Assembly (NCBI RefSeq): GCF_003344625.1
Contig: NZ_QPKJ02000001.1
Span: 558,001 to 622,000, forward strand
Length of the DNA stretch: 64,000 nucleotides
Direction: 5' to 3'
From: Solirubrobacter deserti
Lineage (GTDB): Bacteria; Actinomycetota; Thermoleophilia; Solirubrobacterales; Solirubrobacteraceae
Shown: positions 1-7,951 of the stretch, piece after piece
Position numbering within the stretch: position 1 is the first letter of the stretch
Layout: every line of letters starts with the position of its first letter
Notes under the pieces: model-generated
Told to the model about the DNA's origin: nothing
The model's input: the letters and a program-made list of their open reading frames with translations, nothing else
Database searches by the model: none
Program-made: the position numbers and the translations under genes

Positions 1-1
1 C

Positions 2-877
2 GGCATCGAGACCAGCCAGACCGACGCGTACTTCGAGTTCGCCAGCAGCGAGGCCGGGCGCTTCGAGTGCCGCCTGGACACGGCGCCGTTCGCGGCGTGC
101 GCGGCCAAGCTGACGTTGAGCGGCCTCGCCGATGGTCCGCACACGCTCGAGGTCCGGGCCGTGGACGTCGCGGGCCATCGCGATCCCACGCCGGCCACGC
201 GCACGTGGACGATCACCGCCGACCTCGACCGGGACGGCTTCCGCGCCGGCCAGGACTGCGACGACGCCGATCCGGCGGTGCACCCGTCCGCGCCGGAGGT
301 CCCCGCCAACGGGCGCGACGAGAACTGCGACGGCGTCGACACGCAGGCGCCGCCGGCGCCGCCGCCTCCGCCGCCCAGCCGTGACCGTGACGAGGACGGC
401 TACAACGTCCCGCAGGACTGCGACGACGCCGACGCCACCGTCAACCCGGGCGCCCGCGACGCCCCGGGCGACGCCGCGGACGAGGACTGCAGCGGCTCGC
501 CCGAGCCGTGGCCGGTGCTGCGCTCGTACGTGCGCATGCCGGTGCAGTGGGCCGCGCGCGATCCGCGCTCGAACGTGCTGCGCCTGGAGCTCACCGACCT
601 CCCGCGCGGGACGGTGGTGACGGTGTCGTGCGCAAGCCGCAAGCGCGGCGTCTGTCCGTACAAGAGCCGCCGCCACACGGCCGCGCGGGCCGGCACGCTG
701 GTCGTGCGCAAGCCGTTCGGGGCGCGCCGGCTTCCGGCGGGGACGCGGATCGAGATTACGGCGCAGCCGCGGGAGGCGATCGGTCTCGTGGTGAGCTTCG
801 TGCTGCGTGCGGGTGCGGTGCCCAAGCGCACCGAGCGCTGCCTGGCACCGGGCGCGACGAAGCCGAGCGCGTGTTGA
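2..877 (+). CDS. MopE-like surface protein with metal-binding motifs, 5' partial
   Basis: The reading frame is open from base 2 to the TGA at 875-877, so the start lies before the window and about 291 residues are visible. The first part looks like an Ig-like or Big-type repeat ending in a THTW-like strand (ATRTWTI). Two copies of the MopE-type motif follow, each with D-x-D-x-D-G and QDCDDAD and ending in ENCDG or EDCSG; this motif is predicted to bind Ca or Cu in surface proteins. The last 110 residues form a beta-rich module with paired cysteines (VSCASRKRGVCP, then a final C). The same module type ends the protein at 60368-61447. The protein is probably secreted or cell-surface, but the signal peptide is outside the window. 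The next gene starts inside its stop codon region (GTGTTGA), suggesting coupled translation. Its function is unknown. Confidence 0.75.
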   Translation, partial: GIETSQTDAYFEFASSEAGRFECRLDTAPFAACAAKLTLSGLADGPHTLEVRAVDVAGHRDPTPATRTWTITADLDRDGFRAGQDCDDADPAVHPSAPEVPANGRDENCDGVDTQAPPAPPPPPPSRDRDEDGYNVPQDCDDADATVNPGARDAPGDAADEDCSGSPEPWPVLRSYVRMPVQWAARDPRSNVLRLELTDLPRGTVVTVSCASRKRGVCPYKSRRHTAARAGTLVVRKPFGARRLPAGTRIEITAQPREAIGLVVSFVLRAGAVPKRTERCLAPGATKPSAC

Positions 878-2430
878 CGAACCCCGCGCGGCAACCTGCG
901 GCGGCGCCCGAGGCGCCGTCGCGGGGCGCCGGACCCGCAGCTGCGCCGCTCTCGCGCGGGCTCTCGCCGTCGGCCGTGCTCGCGCTGCAGCGGACCGCCG
1001 GCAACCGCGCGACGACCCGCGCGCTGGGCGGCGGCGGCTCGGCGGTCACCGCGGCGTTCGTGCTCGCCTTCCTGGACGGCGCGCGCGATCAGCTCGTGGC
1101 GGAGGAACTGCACGCACAGCGCGCAAGCCGGCTCGGCGCGCGGCTGCCCGAGCTGTTCTCCAGCCCCAGCAACCTCCTGCGCTTCCAGTTCGGCTGGAAC
1201 AAGGGCTTCGCGCACGGGCTCGTCAGCCCGGTGACGGACCTGTTCGAGGTCATGCTCCTCGGCGCCGACCTCAACCGCCGACTCACGCAGTGGGTCATCA
1301 CCTCCGGGGTGGAGGTGATGACCTGCGACCGGGCGCGTGTGCTCGCGCAGGCGCAGACCGTCGCGGTGCGGGCCGCGCTGCTCGACGCCGCGCTGCGGCA
1401 CGCCCTGGACGACGTGCTCAAGAATCCGGTCGAAGCGGTGCGCGTGCTGCAGTCCCTCGGCGACCAGCTGACCACGGGCGCCGCCGGGATGGCGAACCGG
1501 CTCGGCCGCGAGGCGGTGTCGGGCGCGTTCGAGGTGGCCGAGCAGGACTGGCCCGTGCTGGGGGGGCAGCTCGGCCGGATCGCGGGCACGATCGCGGTCG
1601 AGATCGTCCTCGCCGCCGTGTCGGATGGCCTCGCGCCGCTGGTCCACGCGGGCGTCGCCGCCGTGGGTCGGCTCGGCCGAGCGGGGCGCGGGCTGCTCGC
1701 GGCGGTCGAGGTCATCGCGCGGGCGCTACGGGAGCTGGCGCGCGCCGCCGCGCGAGCGCGCCCGTATCTGGCGAGGAGCTTCCGGCCGGTATGGGCGGCG
1801 CTGGACCCGTTGTTCGAGGAGGCGGAGGCGCTCGTGCGCATGATTTCGGACGGCGTGCCCGGCGACGGGCTCGCCTTCGCGAGCGCAGGCGGGCCAGGCG
1901 TCCCGTCGCCCCCCGGGTCCTGGCCGGCCTCGAAGGGCGGCGGCGCGGTGCTGGCGGAGACGGTGGGGCCGGACGGCGCGACGATCATCCGCGGGCCGGT
2001 GGGGCCGCCGCTCGGCCGCAAGTACCTCGAGCGGCTGCTGCCGCCGTCGGTCGAGGTCGATCTGAAGGGCTGGGAGCGCGCGCACAGCCGCGGCAACAAC
2101 CTCGGGACCGAGAGCGCGGCGGGCATCCGCTACGCGCCGCCCAAGGTCAACCAGGAGCTGCAGCGGCTGGGCGTCGAGGATCACATCGCGGGGCTGTACG
2201 GCCAGCGAGCCGACGGCGTCGAGGTGATCCTCACGACCGTCACGCGGTCGCATCCGGGGACGCTGCGCCTGGCGTCGATCGAGTACGAGGTGACGCTCGT
2301 GCGCGACGGCAAGAGCCTGCGCGCCTACGGCGCGTCGATCACGGTCGGGCGGGACGATCCCACTCGGGTGGCCGCCGACGCCTGGGACGTCGCCACGGCC
2401 GTGATGGAGGCGGACGGATGGCTGAAGTGA
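871..2430 (+). CDS. Putative polymorphic toxin (type-4 toxin domain) with eCIS-cargo-like leader
   Basis: GTG at 871 overlaps the previous stop and gives 519 residues; the open frame extends further upstream but only as a shadow of the previous gene. Residues 31-51 contain SPSAVLALQRTAGNRATTR. This matches the LQRxxGNxA motif that opens DUF4157-type and other proteins loaded into extracellular contractile injection systems (eCIS). The middle (residues about 55-330) is helical and Ala/Leu-rich, with possible membrane-interacting segments. The C-terminal 125 residues (LKGWERAHSRG, GIRYAPPKVNQELQ, VTRSHPGTLRL) resemble the polymorphic toxin type 4 domain as I remember it; this is recognition by eye. 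No eCIS structural genes lie in the window. An immunity protein might be the small gene after it, but that gene has its own LexA-controlled promoter. There is no signal peptide. Confidence 0.65.
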   Translation: MLTNPARQPAAAPEAPSRGAGPAAAPLSRGLSPSAVLALQRTAGNRATTRALGGGGSAVTAAFVLAFLDGARDQLVAEELHAQRASRLGARLPELFSSPSNLLRFQFGWNKGFAHGLVSPVTDLFEVMLLGADLNRRLTQWVITSGVEVMTCDRARVLAQAQTVAVRAALLDAALRHALDDVLKNPVEAVRVLQSLGDQLTTGAAGMANRLGREAVSGAFEVAEQDWPVLGGQLGRIAGTIAVEIVLAAVSDGLAPLVHAGVAAVGRLGRAGRGLLAAVEVIARALRELARAAARARPYLARSFRPVWAALDPLFEEAEALVRMISDGVPGDGLAFASAGGPGVPSPPGSWPASKGGGAVLAETVGPDGATIIRGPVGPPLGRKYLERLLPPSVEVDLKGWERAHSRGNNLGTESAAGIRYAPPKVNQELQRLGVEDHIAGLYGQRADGVEVILTTVTRSHPGTLRLASIEYEVTLVRDGKSLRAYGASITVGRDDPTRVAADAWDVATAVMEADGWLK

Positions 2431-2431
2431 G

Positions 2432-2445
2432 CGAACGTATGTTCG
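2432..2445 (+). promoter_or_regulatory. LexA (SOS) box
   Basis: CGAACGTATGTTCG is a perfect 14-base palindrome of the form CGAAC-N4-GTTCG, the consensus LexA site of actinobacteria. It starts one base after the toxin stop codon. It lies directly upstream of a TACGAT -10 hexamer, where LexA would block RNA polymerase. Confidence 0.8.
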
Positions 2446-2447
2446 TG

Positions 2448-2453
2448 TACGAT
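2448..2453 (+). promoter_or_regulatory. -10 element of an SOS-controlled, probably leaderless promoter
   Basis: TACGAT ends seven bases before the ATG at 2461, which places the expected transcript start at the A of the start codon. No Shine-Dalgarno sequence is present. The LexA box fills the spacer. Confidence 0.6.
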
Positions 2454-2460
2454 GCGCGGC

Positions 2461-2700
2461 ATGGAGCCCGCCGTACACCGCATCTCGATCCTGCAAGAGC
2501 AACCGCCCACGCTGTGGGCCCAGCTGGAGACCGTGCTCGCCGAGGGCGGCAGTCCGCCGATCACGATGACGCGCAGCGCGAGCACGATCACCTTCGTCTG
2601 CGACACGGGTGACTTCATGCTGCGCGCGCGCGTCGCGGACGCGCTGATGACCGTCTGCGACCACGGTGAGTGGCGTCGCTGCTTTGCCCCTGAGGACTAG
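2461..2700 (+). CDS. Small protein under LexA control, unknown function
   Basis: It encodes 79 residues. I chose ATG 2461 over the upstream in-frame ATG at 2452 because the -10 hexamer TACGAT ends at 2453 and predicts a leaderless start at 2461. The protein is soluble and acidic to neutral, with no signal peptide or membrane segment; it has two cysteines in the second half and ends CDHGEWRRCFAPED. I recognise no domain. A perfect LexA box overlaps its promoter, so it should be induced by DNA damage. It is followed after one base by greA, so SOS induction could also raise greA transcription. It could alternatively be an immunity protein for the upstream toxin, but that gene pair is not co-regulated by sequence. 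Confidence 0.65.
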   Translation: MEPAVHRISILQEQPPTLWAQLETVLAEGGSPPITMTRSASTITFVCDTGDFMLRARVADALMTVCDHGEWRRCFAPED

Positions 2701-2701
2701 A

Positions 2702-3178
2702 ATGTTGCGCTTGAGCGAACGTGTTGTCATGACCGCCGAGGCCCAGCAGGCGCTGCAGGCCGAGCTCGAGCACCTGGAGACGGTGGCTCGCAAGGAGATC
2801 GCGGACCGCATCAAGACCGCGCGCGAGTGGGGCGATCTCAAGGAGAACTCCGAGTACCACGACGCCAAGAACGACCAGGCGCACCTGGAGACGAAGATCC
2901 TGCGCATCCGGGAGCAGCTGCTCAACGCCGAAGTGCGCGAGGTCGCGACCTCCACGGACTCGGTCGGGTTCGGCAACAAGGTGGACGTCGAAGACGTCAA
3001 GTCCGGCAAGCAGCAGAGCTACACGCTCGTCTCCCCGCCGGAGGCCGCGCCGGCCGAGGGCAAGCTCTCGATGGACTCGCCCGTCGGCAAGGCGCTGCTC
3101 GGCGCGCGCGTGGGCGACACGGTCAAGCTCGAGACGCCGCGCGGCGCCCGCGAGCTGAAGATCGTCGCTATCGGCTGA
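2702..3178 (+). CDS. greA: Transcription elongation factor GreA
   Basis: GreA stimulates cleavage of backtracked RNA by RNA polymerase. The 158-residue length is normal. The N-terminal coiled-coil hairpin carries the tip motif WGDLKENSEYHDAK with the acidic Asp and Glu needed for cleavage, around residues 41-55. The C-terminal FKBP-like domain ends with SPVGKALLGARVGD and RELKIV. ATG 2702 gives a length matching Bacillus-type GreA; ATG 2729 (MTAEAQQ) is a possible alternative. A TAGAAT hexamer spans 2698-2703, which would serve only the downstream start. The 3' end overlaps the convergent epoxide hydrolase gene by 11 bases. Confidence 0.95.
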   Translation: MLRLSERVVMTAEAQQALQAELEHLETVARKEIADRIKTAREWGDLKENSEYHDAKNDQAHLETKILRIREQLLNAEVREVATSTDSVGFGNKVDVEDVKSGKQQSYTLVSPPEAAPAEGKLSMDSPVGKALLGARVGDTVKLETPRGARELKIVAIG

Positions 3179-4190
3179 ACTTCACCAAGCTCTCAACGAG
3201 CACGTCGGGCGCTTCCAACGCGGGGAAGTGCCCGCCGTAGCTCGGCGCCTCCCAGCGCTCGATGTCCGCGAACGCGAGCTCGGCGACCTCGCGCGGGACG
3301 TGCACGATCTCCTTCGGGAAGTCCAGGAACGTCAGCGGCACGCGGATCTGCTCGTTGCGCTCGATGACCTGGTCGAGCGTGAACCCGCCGTGCAGGCGCG
3401 CGTAGTAGGGCCAGAACGAGGTGCCGATCGTCCCGGTCACCCAGTAGATCATCACGGTGGTGAGCACGTCGTCGCGGGAGACACCGCGCTCGTCGGTCCA
3501 GGACTCGAACTTCTCCGCGATCCAGCTCATCAGCCCGACGGGGGAGTCGAACAGCCCGTAGGCGAGCGTCTGCGGCTTGGTGCCCTGGATCGCCGTGTAG
3601 CCGGCCTCCTCGCGCGTCCACTCCGCCAGCGCCTCGCGGGCCTCGCTCGCCCACTCCGGGAACGTGGCGGGGTTGCGGATCGGCAGCATGTTCAGGTGCA
3701 GCGCGCGGACGGCGTCGGGATACGCCCAGCCCATGTGGCAGCCGATGTGCGCGCCCCAGTCTCCGCCGGCGACCAGGTAGGAGTCGTGGCCGAGCGCGCC
3801 CATCACCTTGTGGAACGCGTCGCCCATGTCCGCCGTGCCCGCGCGGCCAGGCGACCAGCCATAGCCGGGAAGCGAAGGCACGACCAGCCGGAAGTGCTCG
3901 CGCAGCTGCGGGATCACGCGGTGGAACTCCCACACGGTCGAAGGCCACCCGTGCAGCAGCAGCAGCGGCGGGCCCTCGCCCTCGACGATGCAGTGCACGC
4001 CTTCGACGTGCTCGTGCGTGAAGCCGAGCAGTTCCTCCTCGGCGGCGCGCCAGTCGTAGCCGTCGCGCCAGTAGGCGGCGAGCTCGCGCGCGGCGCTCAG
4101 CGCGAAGCCGCCGGGCCCGTCGTCGGGCCAGCGCGTCGCGTCCAGGCGACGACGCAGATCGTCGAGCACTTCATCGGGGACTCGGTTCAT
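3168..4190 (-). CDS. Epoxide hydrolase family alpha/beta hydrolase
   Basis: The 340-residue protein has an N-terminal epoxide-hydrolase region (RRRLDATRWPDD...W..GYDW..AEEELLGF), typical of microsomal-type epoxide hydrolases. The alpha/beta hydrolase fold follows. HGWP forms the oxyanion hole around residue 90. GGDWGAH holds the nucleophile Asp around residue 168. FPKEIVHVP and YGGHFPALE near the C-terminus supply the catalytic His. It would open epoxides to diols by a covalent ester intermediate; the substrate is unknown. Its ATG overlaps the stop of the upstream M20 gene (ATGA), so the two form one operon. Confidence 0.9.
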   Translation of the reverse strand: MNRVPDEVLDDLRRRLDATRWPDDGPGGFALSAARELAAYWRDGYDWRAAEEELLGFTHEHVEGVHCIVEGEGPPLLLLHGWPSTVWEFHRVIPQLREHFRLVVPSLPGYGWSPGRAGTADMGDAFHKVMGALGHDSYLVAGGDWGAHIGCHMGWAYPDAVRALHLNMLPIRNPATFPEWASEAREALAEWTREEAGYTAIQGTKPQTLAYGLFDSPVGLMSWIAEKFESWTDERGVSRDDVLTTVMIYWVTGTIGTSFWPYYARLHGGFTLDQVIERNEQIRVPLTFLDFPKEIVHVPREVAELAFADIERWEAPSYGGHFPALEAPDVLVESLVKFSR

Positions 4191-5299
4191 CCAAGGACCT
4201 TTCGTGCGACGTCGACGTGCATCCGCGTCCCGATCGCGAGCGCACGCTCGTCGATCACGAACCGCGGGTGATGATGCGGGAAGGCGCCCCCGGCGCCGAT
4301 GAACGCGTAGCAGCCGGGCGCCTCGGCGAGGTAGGCGGAGAAGTCGTCGCCGCCCATGATCGGCGCGAGGTCCGCGAGCTCCTCGGCCGCGACCGAACGG
4401 ACGAGCTCGACCGCTGCCGCGTCGTTGACCACGGGCGCGTACCCGTAGACGAAGTCGAGCTCGAAGTCGGCGCGGTGCGCGGCGCAGACGCCGTGCCCGA
4501 TCTCCTCGATCAGCTTCGGGATCAGCGCGCGCACGTCCGGGTCGAACGAGCGCGCCGTGCCGCGCAGCACGGCTTCGCCCGGGATCACGTTCGGCGCATC
4601 GCCGGCGTGGAAGGACCCGACCGTCACGACCGCGGCCGCGAGCGGATCGAGCCGCCGGGAGACGATGTGCTGCAGCGCGCCGACGAGCTCGGCCGCACAC
4701 GCGACGGTGTCCACCGCCGTGTGCGGGAGCCCGGCGTGCCCGCCGCGCCCGGTCACGCGCAGCTCGAAGAAGTCCGCCGCGGCCATCCAGTCGCCCGGCA
4801 CCGCGGCGACCTTCCCGTACTCGAGCGGCGTCCACAGATGGCAGCCGTAGACGAAGTCCACGCCCTCCATCACGCCCGCCGCGATCAGCTCCCGCGCGCC
4901 GCCGGGTGCGAGCTCCTCGCCGTGCTGGAAGATGAACCGCACCTCGCCGCGCGGAACGCCCTCGGCGGCCAGCGTCGCGGCCGCGCCGAGCAGCATCGCC
5001 GTATGCCCGTCGTGCCCGCAGGCGTGCATGGCGCCCGGCCGCTCGGGGGCGAACTCGACGCCGCTCTCCTCGGTGATCGGCAGCGCGTCGATGTCCGCGC
5101 GCAACGCCACCACCGGCCCGGGCTCGGTGCCGGCGAGCCGGCCGAGCACGCTCGTCTCGGTCGGCCGCGAGACCTCGACGCCGAGCTCGCCGAGCGTCTG
5201 CGCGACGAACGCCGACGTCTCGTGCTCGTGGAAGCTGACCTCGGGATGGCGGTGCAGATGGCGCCGCCATGCGATCACTTGCTCGTGGGTAGGCCTCAC
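4187..5299 (-). CDS. M20D-family amidohydrolase (hippurate/aminoacylase type)
   Basis: The 370-residue zinc-dependent amidohydrolase cleaves N-acyl or amide bonds of amino acids such as hippurate or indole-acetyl conjugates. Signature motifs are HRHPEVSFHEHET at the N-terminus, ALRADIDALPI, MHACGHDGHTAMLLGAA with the metal-binding Cys and His, FQHGEE with the catalytic Glu, a dimerisation domain starting near GRGGHAGLPHTAVD, and MGGDDFSAYL near the C-terminus. GTG 5299 is chosen because it gives a family-typical N-terminus. TTG 5320 upstream would run into the divergent sodC. It is the first gene of a two-gene operon with the epoxide hydrolase. Confidence 0.88.
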   Translation of the reverse strand: MRPTHEQVIAWRRHLHRHPEVSFHEHETSAFVAQTLGELGVEVSRPTETSVLGRLAGTEPGPVVALRADIDALPITEESGVEFAPERPGAMHACGHDGHTAMLLGAAATLAAEGVPRGEVRFIFQHGEELAPGGARELIAAGVMEGVDFVYGCHLWTPLEYGKVAAVPGDWMAAADFFELRVTGRGGHAGLPHTAVDTVACAAELVGALQHIVSRRLDPLAAAVVTVGSFHAGDAPNVIPGEAVLRGTARSFDPDVRALIPKLIEEIGHGVCAAHRADFELDFVYGYAPVVNDAAAVELVRSVAAEELADLAPIMGGDDFSAYLAEAPGCYAFIGAGGAFPHHHPRFVIDERALAIGTRMHVDVARKVLG

Positions 5300-5301
5300 G
5301 C

Positions 5302-5853
5302 ATGCGAACACTACGAGCAACGCTCGTGCTCGGCGTCGTGCTGAGCACCGTCGCGGCCGGCGTCGCGATCGCCGGCGGCGACGACCGCCACAAGGGCCAC
5401 ACGAAGAAGGCGACGGCGACGCTGGTCGACGGGACCGGCAAACGCGTCGGCAAGGTGACGCTCGTGCAGTTCCGCGGCAAGGTCACGGTCGCCGGCCGCG
5501 TCACCGGCATCACGCCCGGCTTCCACGGCTTCCACGTGCACGCCGTCGGCAAGTGCGAGGGTCCGTCCTTCACGTCCGCGGGCGGCCACTTCAGCGCGCC
5601 CGGCCAGGCCCACGGCGCCCACGCCGGCGACCTGCCGCCGCTGCTCGTGAACGCCGACGGCTCCGCCTCGGCCGCCTTCGAGACCGATCGCTTCACGCTT
5701 CAGCAGCTGCGTGACGCCGACGGCAGCGCCCTGATGGTCCACGCGGGCCCGGACAACTTCGCCAACATCCCGGACCGCTACGGCGAGCCGGACGCGGAGA
5801 CGCTCAACACCGGTGACTCCGGCGCCCGCGTCGCCTGCGGCGTGGTCCGCTGA
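5302..5853 (+). CDS. sodC: Secreted Cu/Zn superoxide dismutase
   Basis: The 183-residue protein has a signal peptide (MRTLRATLVLGVVLSTVAAG, cleaved near residue 24-25). The SodC domain carries the copper ligands in GFHGFHVH, the zinc-loop histidines in GGHFSAPGQAHGAHAGDLP, and the last copper His in MVHAGPDNFANIP. The disulfide cysteines are in GKCEG and VACGV. It dismutates superoxide outside the membrane. Its ATG is only two bases from the GTG of the divergent M20 gene, so the promoter must lie inside the neighbouring coding sequence or one start is misplaced. Confidence 0.92.
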   Translation: MRTLRATLVLGVVLSTVAAGVAIAGGDDRHKGHTKKATATLVDGTGKRVGKVTLVQFRGKVTVAGRVTGITPGFHGFHVHAVGKCEGPSFTSAGGHFSAPGQAHGAHAGDLPPLLVNADGSASAAFETDRFTLQQLRDADGSALMVHAGPDNFANIPDRYGEPDAETLNTGDSGARVACGVVR

Positions 5854-5859
5854 GCCGGT

Positions 5860-6804
5860 CTAGCGCGTGTAGGCCTCGAACGCCCCGTCCGCGAGCGCGC
5901 TGGTGTGATCGCGCAGCTCGCGGACGGTGACCGCGAGCCGCTCGCGGTTGTCGGCGTCGGTGGACGCCGTCGCGCTCACCAGGTGCCCGCGAATGGTGTT
6001 GAGCTCGACGATCACGCGCTCGAACTCGTCGCGGTAGTGCTCGAGCTGCTTCTCCATCCGCCGCGCGACCGTGTGCTGCTCGCGCAGCGCGGCCAGCAGC
6101 TCGGCCTTGCCGGCGCGCGCGGTCTCCTCGACGCGCTGCTCGATCACGTGCGGCGGCGTCTCCGACAGCGCGTCCCACAGCATCTGCGCCCGCCCGGCCG
6201 ACGCCTCCAGCGCGCGCACGATCACGTCGATGTCCGGGCCGAGCGACGCGTCCAGCTGCGTGATGCGCCCGCGCAGGGCGTAGGCCGCCTGCACGTGGCG
6301 TGCGAGCGGCGGGACCAGCCGCGGCATCGGCCGCGCCCACGTCAGCTGAGGCTTGGGCGGCGTGACGTCGAGCACGTGGGTGCGCACGACGAGGTCGTGC
6401 AGCGCGCGGCGCTTGCGCTCGCCGAGCGGCCACAGCACGTCCACGATCCAGACGATGCCGGCCGTGAACCACCAGGCGAAGCCCTTGAACAGGACCTCGC
6501 GGGCCAGGACCGTCCCGATCGCGATCGGCTTGCCGTCGTCGCGCACCACGCGCAGCCCTGAGACCTGCTTGCCGAGCGTCTGCCCGTTGCGGTCGCCCGG
6601 CCGGGTCATGGTGCCGACGTAGTAGACGCCGCCCGCGAGCATCAGCAGCAGCCCGGTGGCGATGCCCTGCAGCGCAGCGCCGACGAGCACGGCGCCGATC
6701 CCGACCGTCGCCAGCAGCGCGAGCCAGACGGCGATGACCATCAGCGCGTCGAGGATCGCGGCTCCTACGCGTGCTCCCCAGCTGCCATACCGAGGCGACG
6801 ACAT
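5860..6804 (-). CDS. RDD family membrane protein with cytoplasmic helical tail
   Basis: The 314-residue protein begins with an RDD domain (YGSWGARVGAAILDALM, then GQTLGKQVSGLRVVRDDG) containing about four membrane segments in the first 150 residues. LGERKRRALHDLVVRTHVL closes the domain. The second half (about residues 175-314) is soluble, charged and predicted helical or coiled coil. RDD proteins have been linked to small-molecule or ion transport, but the role here is unknown. The gene is divergent from the FKBP gene. Its promoter hexamer TACGAT ends six bases before the ATG, so the mRNA should be leaderless. Confidence 0.85.
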   Translation of the reverse strand: MSSPRYGSWGARVGAAILDALMVIAVWLALLATVGIGAVLVGAALQGIATGLLLMLAGGVYYVGTMTRPGDRNGQTLGKQVSGLRVVRDDGKPIAIGTVLAREVLFKGFAWWFTAGIVWIVDVLWPLGERKRRALHDLVVRTHVLDVTPPKPQLTWARPMPRLVPPLARHVQAAYALRGRITQLDASLGPDIDVIVRALEASAGRAQMLWDALSETPPHVIEQRVEETARAGKAELLAALREQHTVARRMEKQLEHYRDEFERVIVELNTIRGHLVSATASTDADNRERLAVTVRELRDHTSALADGAFEAYTR

Positions 6805-6810
6805 GACCCC

Positions 6811-6816
6811 ATCGTA
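6811..6816 (-). promoter_or_regulatory. -10 element of the RDD gene (leaderless)
   Basis: On the minus strand TACGAT is followed by GGGGTC and the ATG at 6804, a six-base gap that predicts transcription starting at the start codon. On the plus strand the same TA continues as TAAAGG, a weak -10-like hexamer towards the FKBP gene. Confidence 0.5.
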
Positions 6817-6843
6817 AAGGGTCGACCTGCGAAGGTGACGGGC

Positions 6844-7212
6844 ATGAGCAAGCCTGAGGTGACCATTCCGGAGGGTTCACCCTCCTACCAGCTCGAGCTC
6901 GAGGACATCACGGTCGGCGACGGCCAGGAGGCCACGGCGGGCTCTACCGTCGAGGTCCACTACGTCGGCGTGTCCTGGAAGACCGGCCAGCAGTTCGACG
7001 CGTCGTGGGACCGCGGCGACACGTTCAAGTTCGGGCTCGGCAAGGGCCAGGTCATCCGCGGCTGGGACGAGGGCGTGGCCGGCATGAAGGTCGGGGGCCG
7101 GCGGCGGATCACCATCCCGCCGGACATGGCCTACGGCAAGCGTGGCGCCGGCGGCGTCATCGGGCCGGACGAGACGCTGGTGTTCGTCGTTGACCTGATC
7201 GGCGTGCGATGA
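6844..7212 (+). CDS. FKBP-type peptidyl-prolyl cis-trans isomerase
   Basis: The 122-residue single-domain FKBP has VEVHYVGVSWKTGQQFDASWDRG, then FKFGLGKGQVIRGWDEGVAGMKVGG with the core active-site Trp and Ile, then IPPDMAYGKRG and ETLVFVVDLIGV. All these parts are as in small bacterial FKBPs that catalyse proline isomerisation in the cytoplasm. ATG 6844 is preferred over GTG 6835 because AAGGTGA lies six bases upstream of it. The 3' end overlaps the convergent DedA gene by 56 bases. Confidence 0.93.
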   Translation: MSKPEVTIPEGSPSYQLELEDITVGDGQEATAGSTVEVHYVGVSWKTGQQFDASWDRGDTFKFGLGKGQVIRGWDEGVAGMKVGGRRRITIPPDMAYGKRGAGGVIGPDETLVFVVDLIGVR

Positions 7213-7879
7213 AGTAGGCGGCGACGCCGACCACGAACGCGCCCAGCGTCAGCTTCGCCAGCAGGTCGGTGGCCTCGCCCGCGGAGTTGAGCAGGTAGCC
7301 CATCAGCGTGTACAGGCTCGCCCACACGAGCGTCCCGATCAGGCTGAAGAAGACGAACACTCGCGGGCGCAGGCCCGAGGCGCCCGCGAGGAACGGCGAG
7401 ACGGCACGGATGATGCCGACGAAGCGGCCCGTCAGCACCGCCTTGGCCCCGTGGCGGGCGTAGAAGGCGTCCACGCGCGCGACCCGCTCCGGCGTGATCG
7501 CGAAGCGGCGGCCGTGCTTGAGCAGGAAGCGGCGCCCGAGCTTGCGGCCGAGCAGGAAGGACGCGACGTCGCCCAGCAGCGCGAACAGCCACGCGACGAG
7601 CAGCATCGCGACGATGTTCGTCTCGCCCTCGGCGGACACGACGCCGCCGAGCACGATCACGGTCTCGCCCGGAGCGATGAAGCCGACGAACGCGCCCGTC
7701 TCCAGGAACGCCATCGCGGCGACGAGCACGTAGGTCCAGGCGCCGAGCGAGTCCGCGAAGTCGGCCAGCAGCGGTTCGACGCTCGGGATCTTCACGACGC
7801 CGGTGAGCGTCAGCACGAGCGCGACGAGCGCGAGCACGCCGGCGAGAGCGAGAGCGGGGGTGCGGTGGCGGGCGAGCAC
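7157..7879 (-). CDS. DedA family membrane protein
   Basis: The 240-residue protein has the DedA/SNARE-associated domain: an N-terminal membrane helix, FLETGAFVGFIAPGETVIVLGG with the conserved Glu and Pro-Gly-Glu, GDVASFLLGRKLGRR, and GRFVGIIRAVSPFLAG with the conserved Arg residues, then two further membrane helices. DedA proteins act as lipid (undecaprenyl-phosphate or phospholipid) flippases and affect envelope homeostasis. It starts at a GTG. It overlaps the FKBP gene tail to tail. Confidence 0.9.
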   Translation of the reverse strand: MLARHRTPALALAGVLALVALVLTLTGVVKIPSVEPLLADFADSLGAWTYVLVAAMAFLETGAFVGFIAPGETVIVLGGVVSAEGETNIVAMLLVAWLFALLGDVASFLLGRKLGRRFLLKHGRRFAITPERVARVDAFYARHGAKAVLTGRFVGIIRAVSPFLAGASGLRPRVFVFFSLIGTLVWASLYTLMGYLLNSAGEATDLLAKLTLGAFVVGVAAYFIARRSGQRRTPASRPAR

Positions 7880-7951
7880 TACAGGTGAGTATTCGCGCCC
7901 GCGCCGCTTGCGGCCAGCCCTGGCAACACGACGGTCACGGTAGGGGAGGCC

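Noticed and set aside
2717..2729. A second LexA-like site (CGAACGTGTTGTC) before greA
   Set aside because: Only one half matches GAAC-N4-GTTC; it lies inside greA codons.
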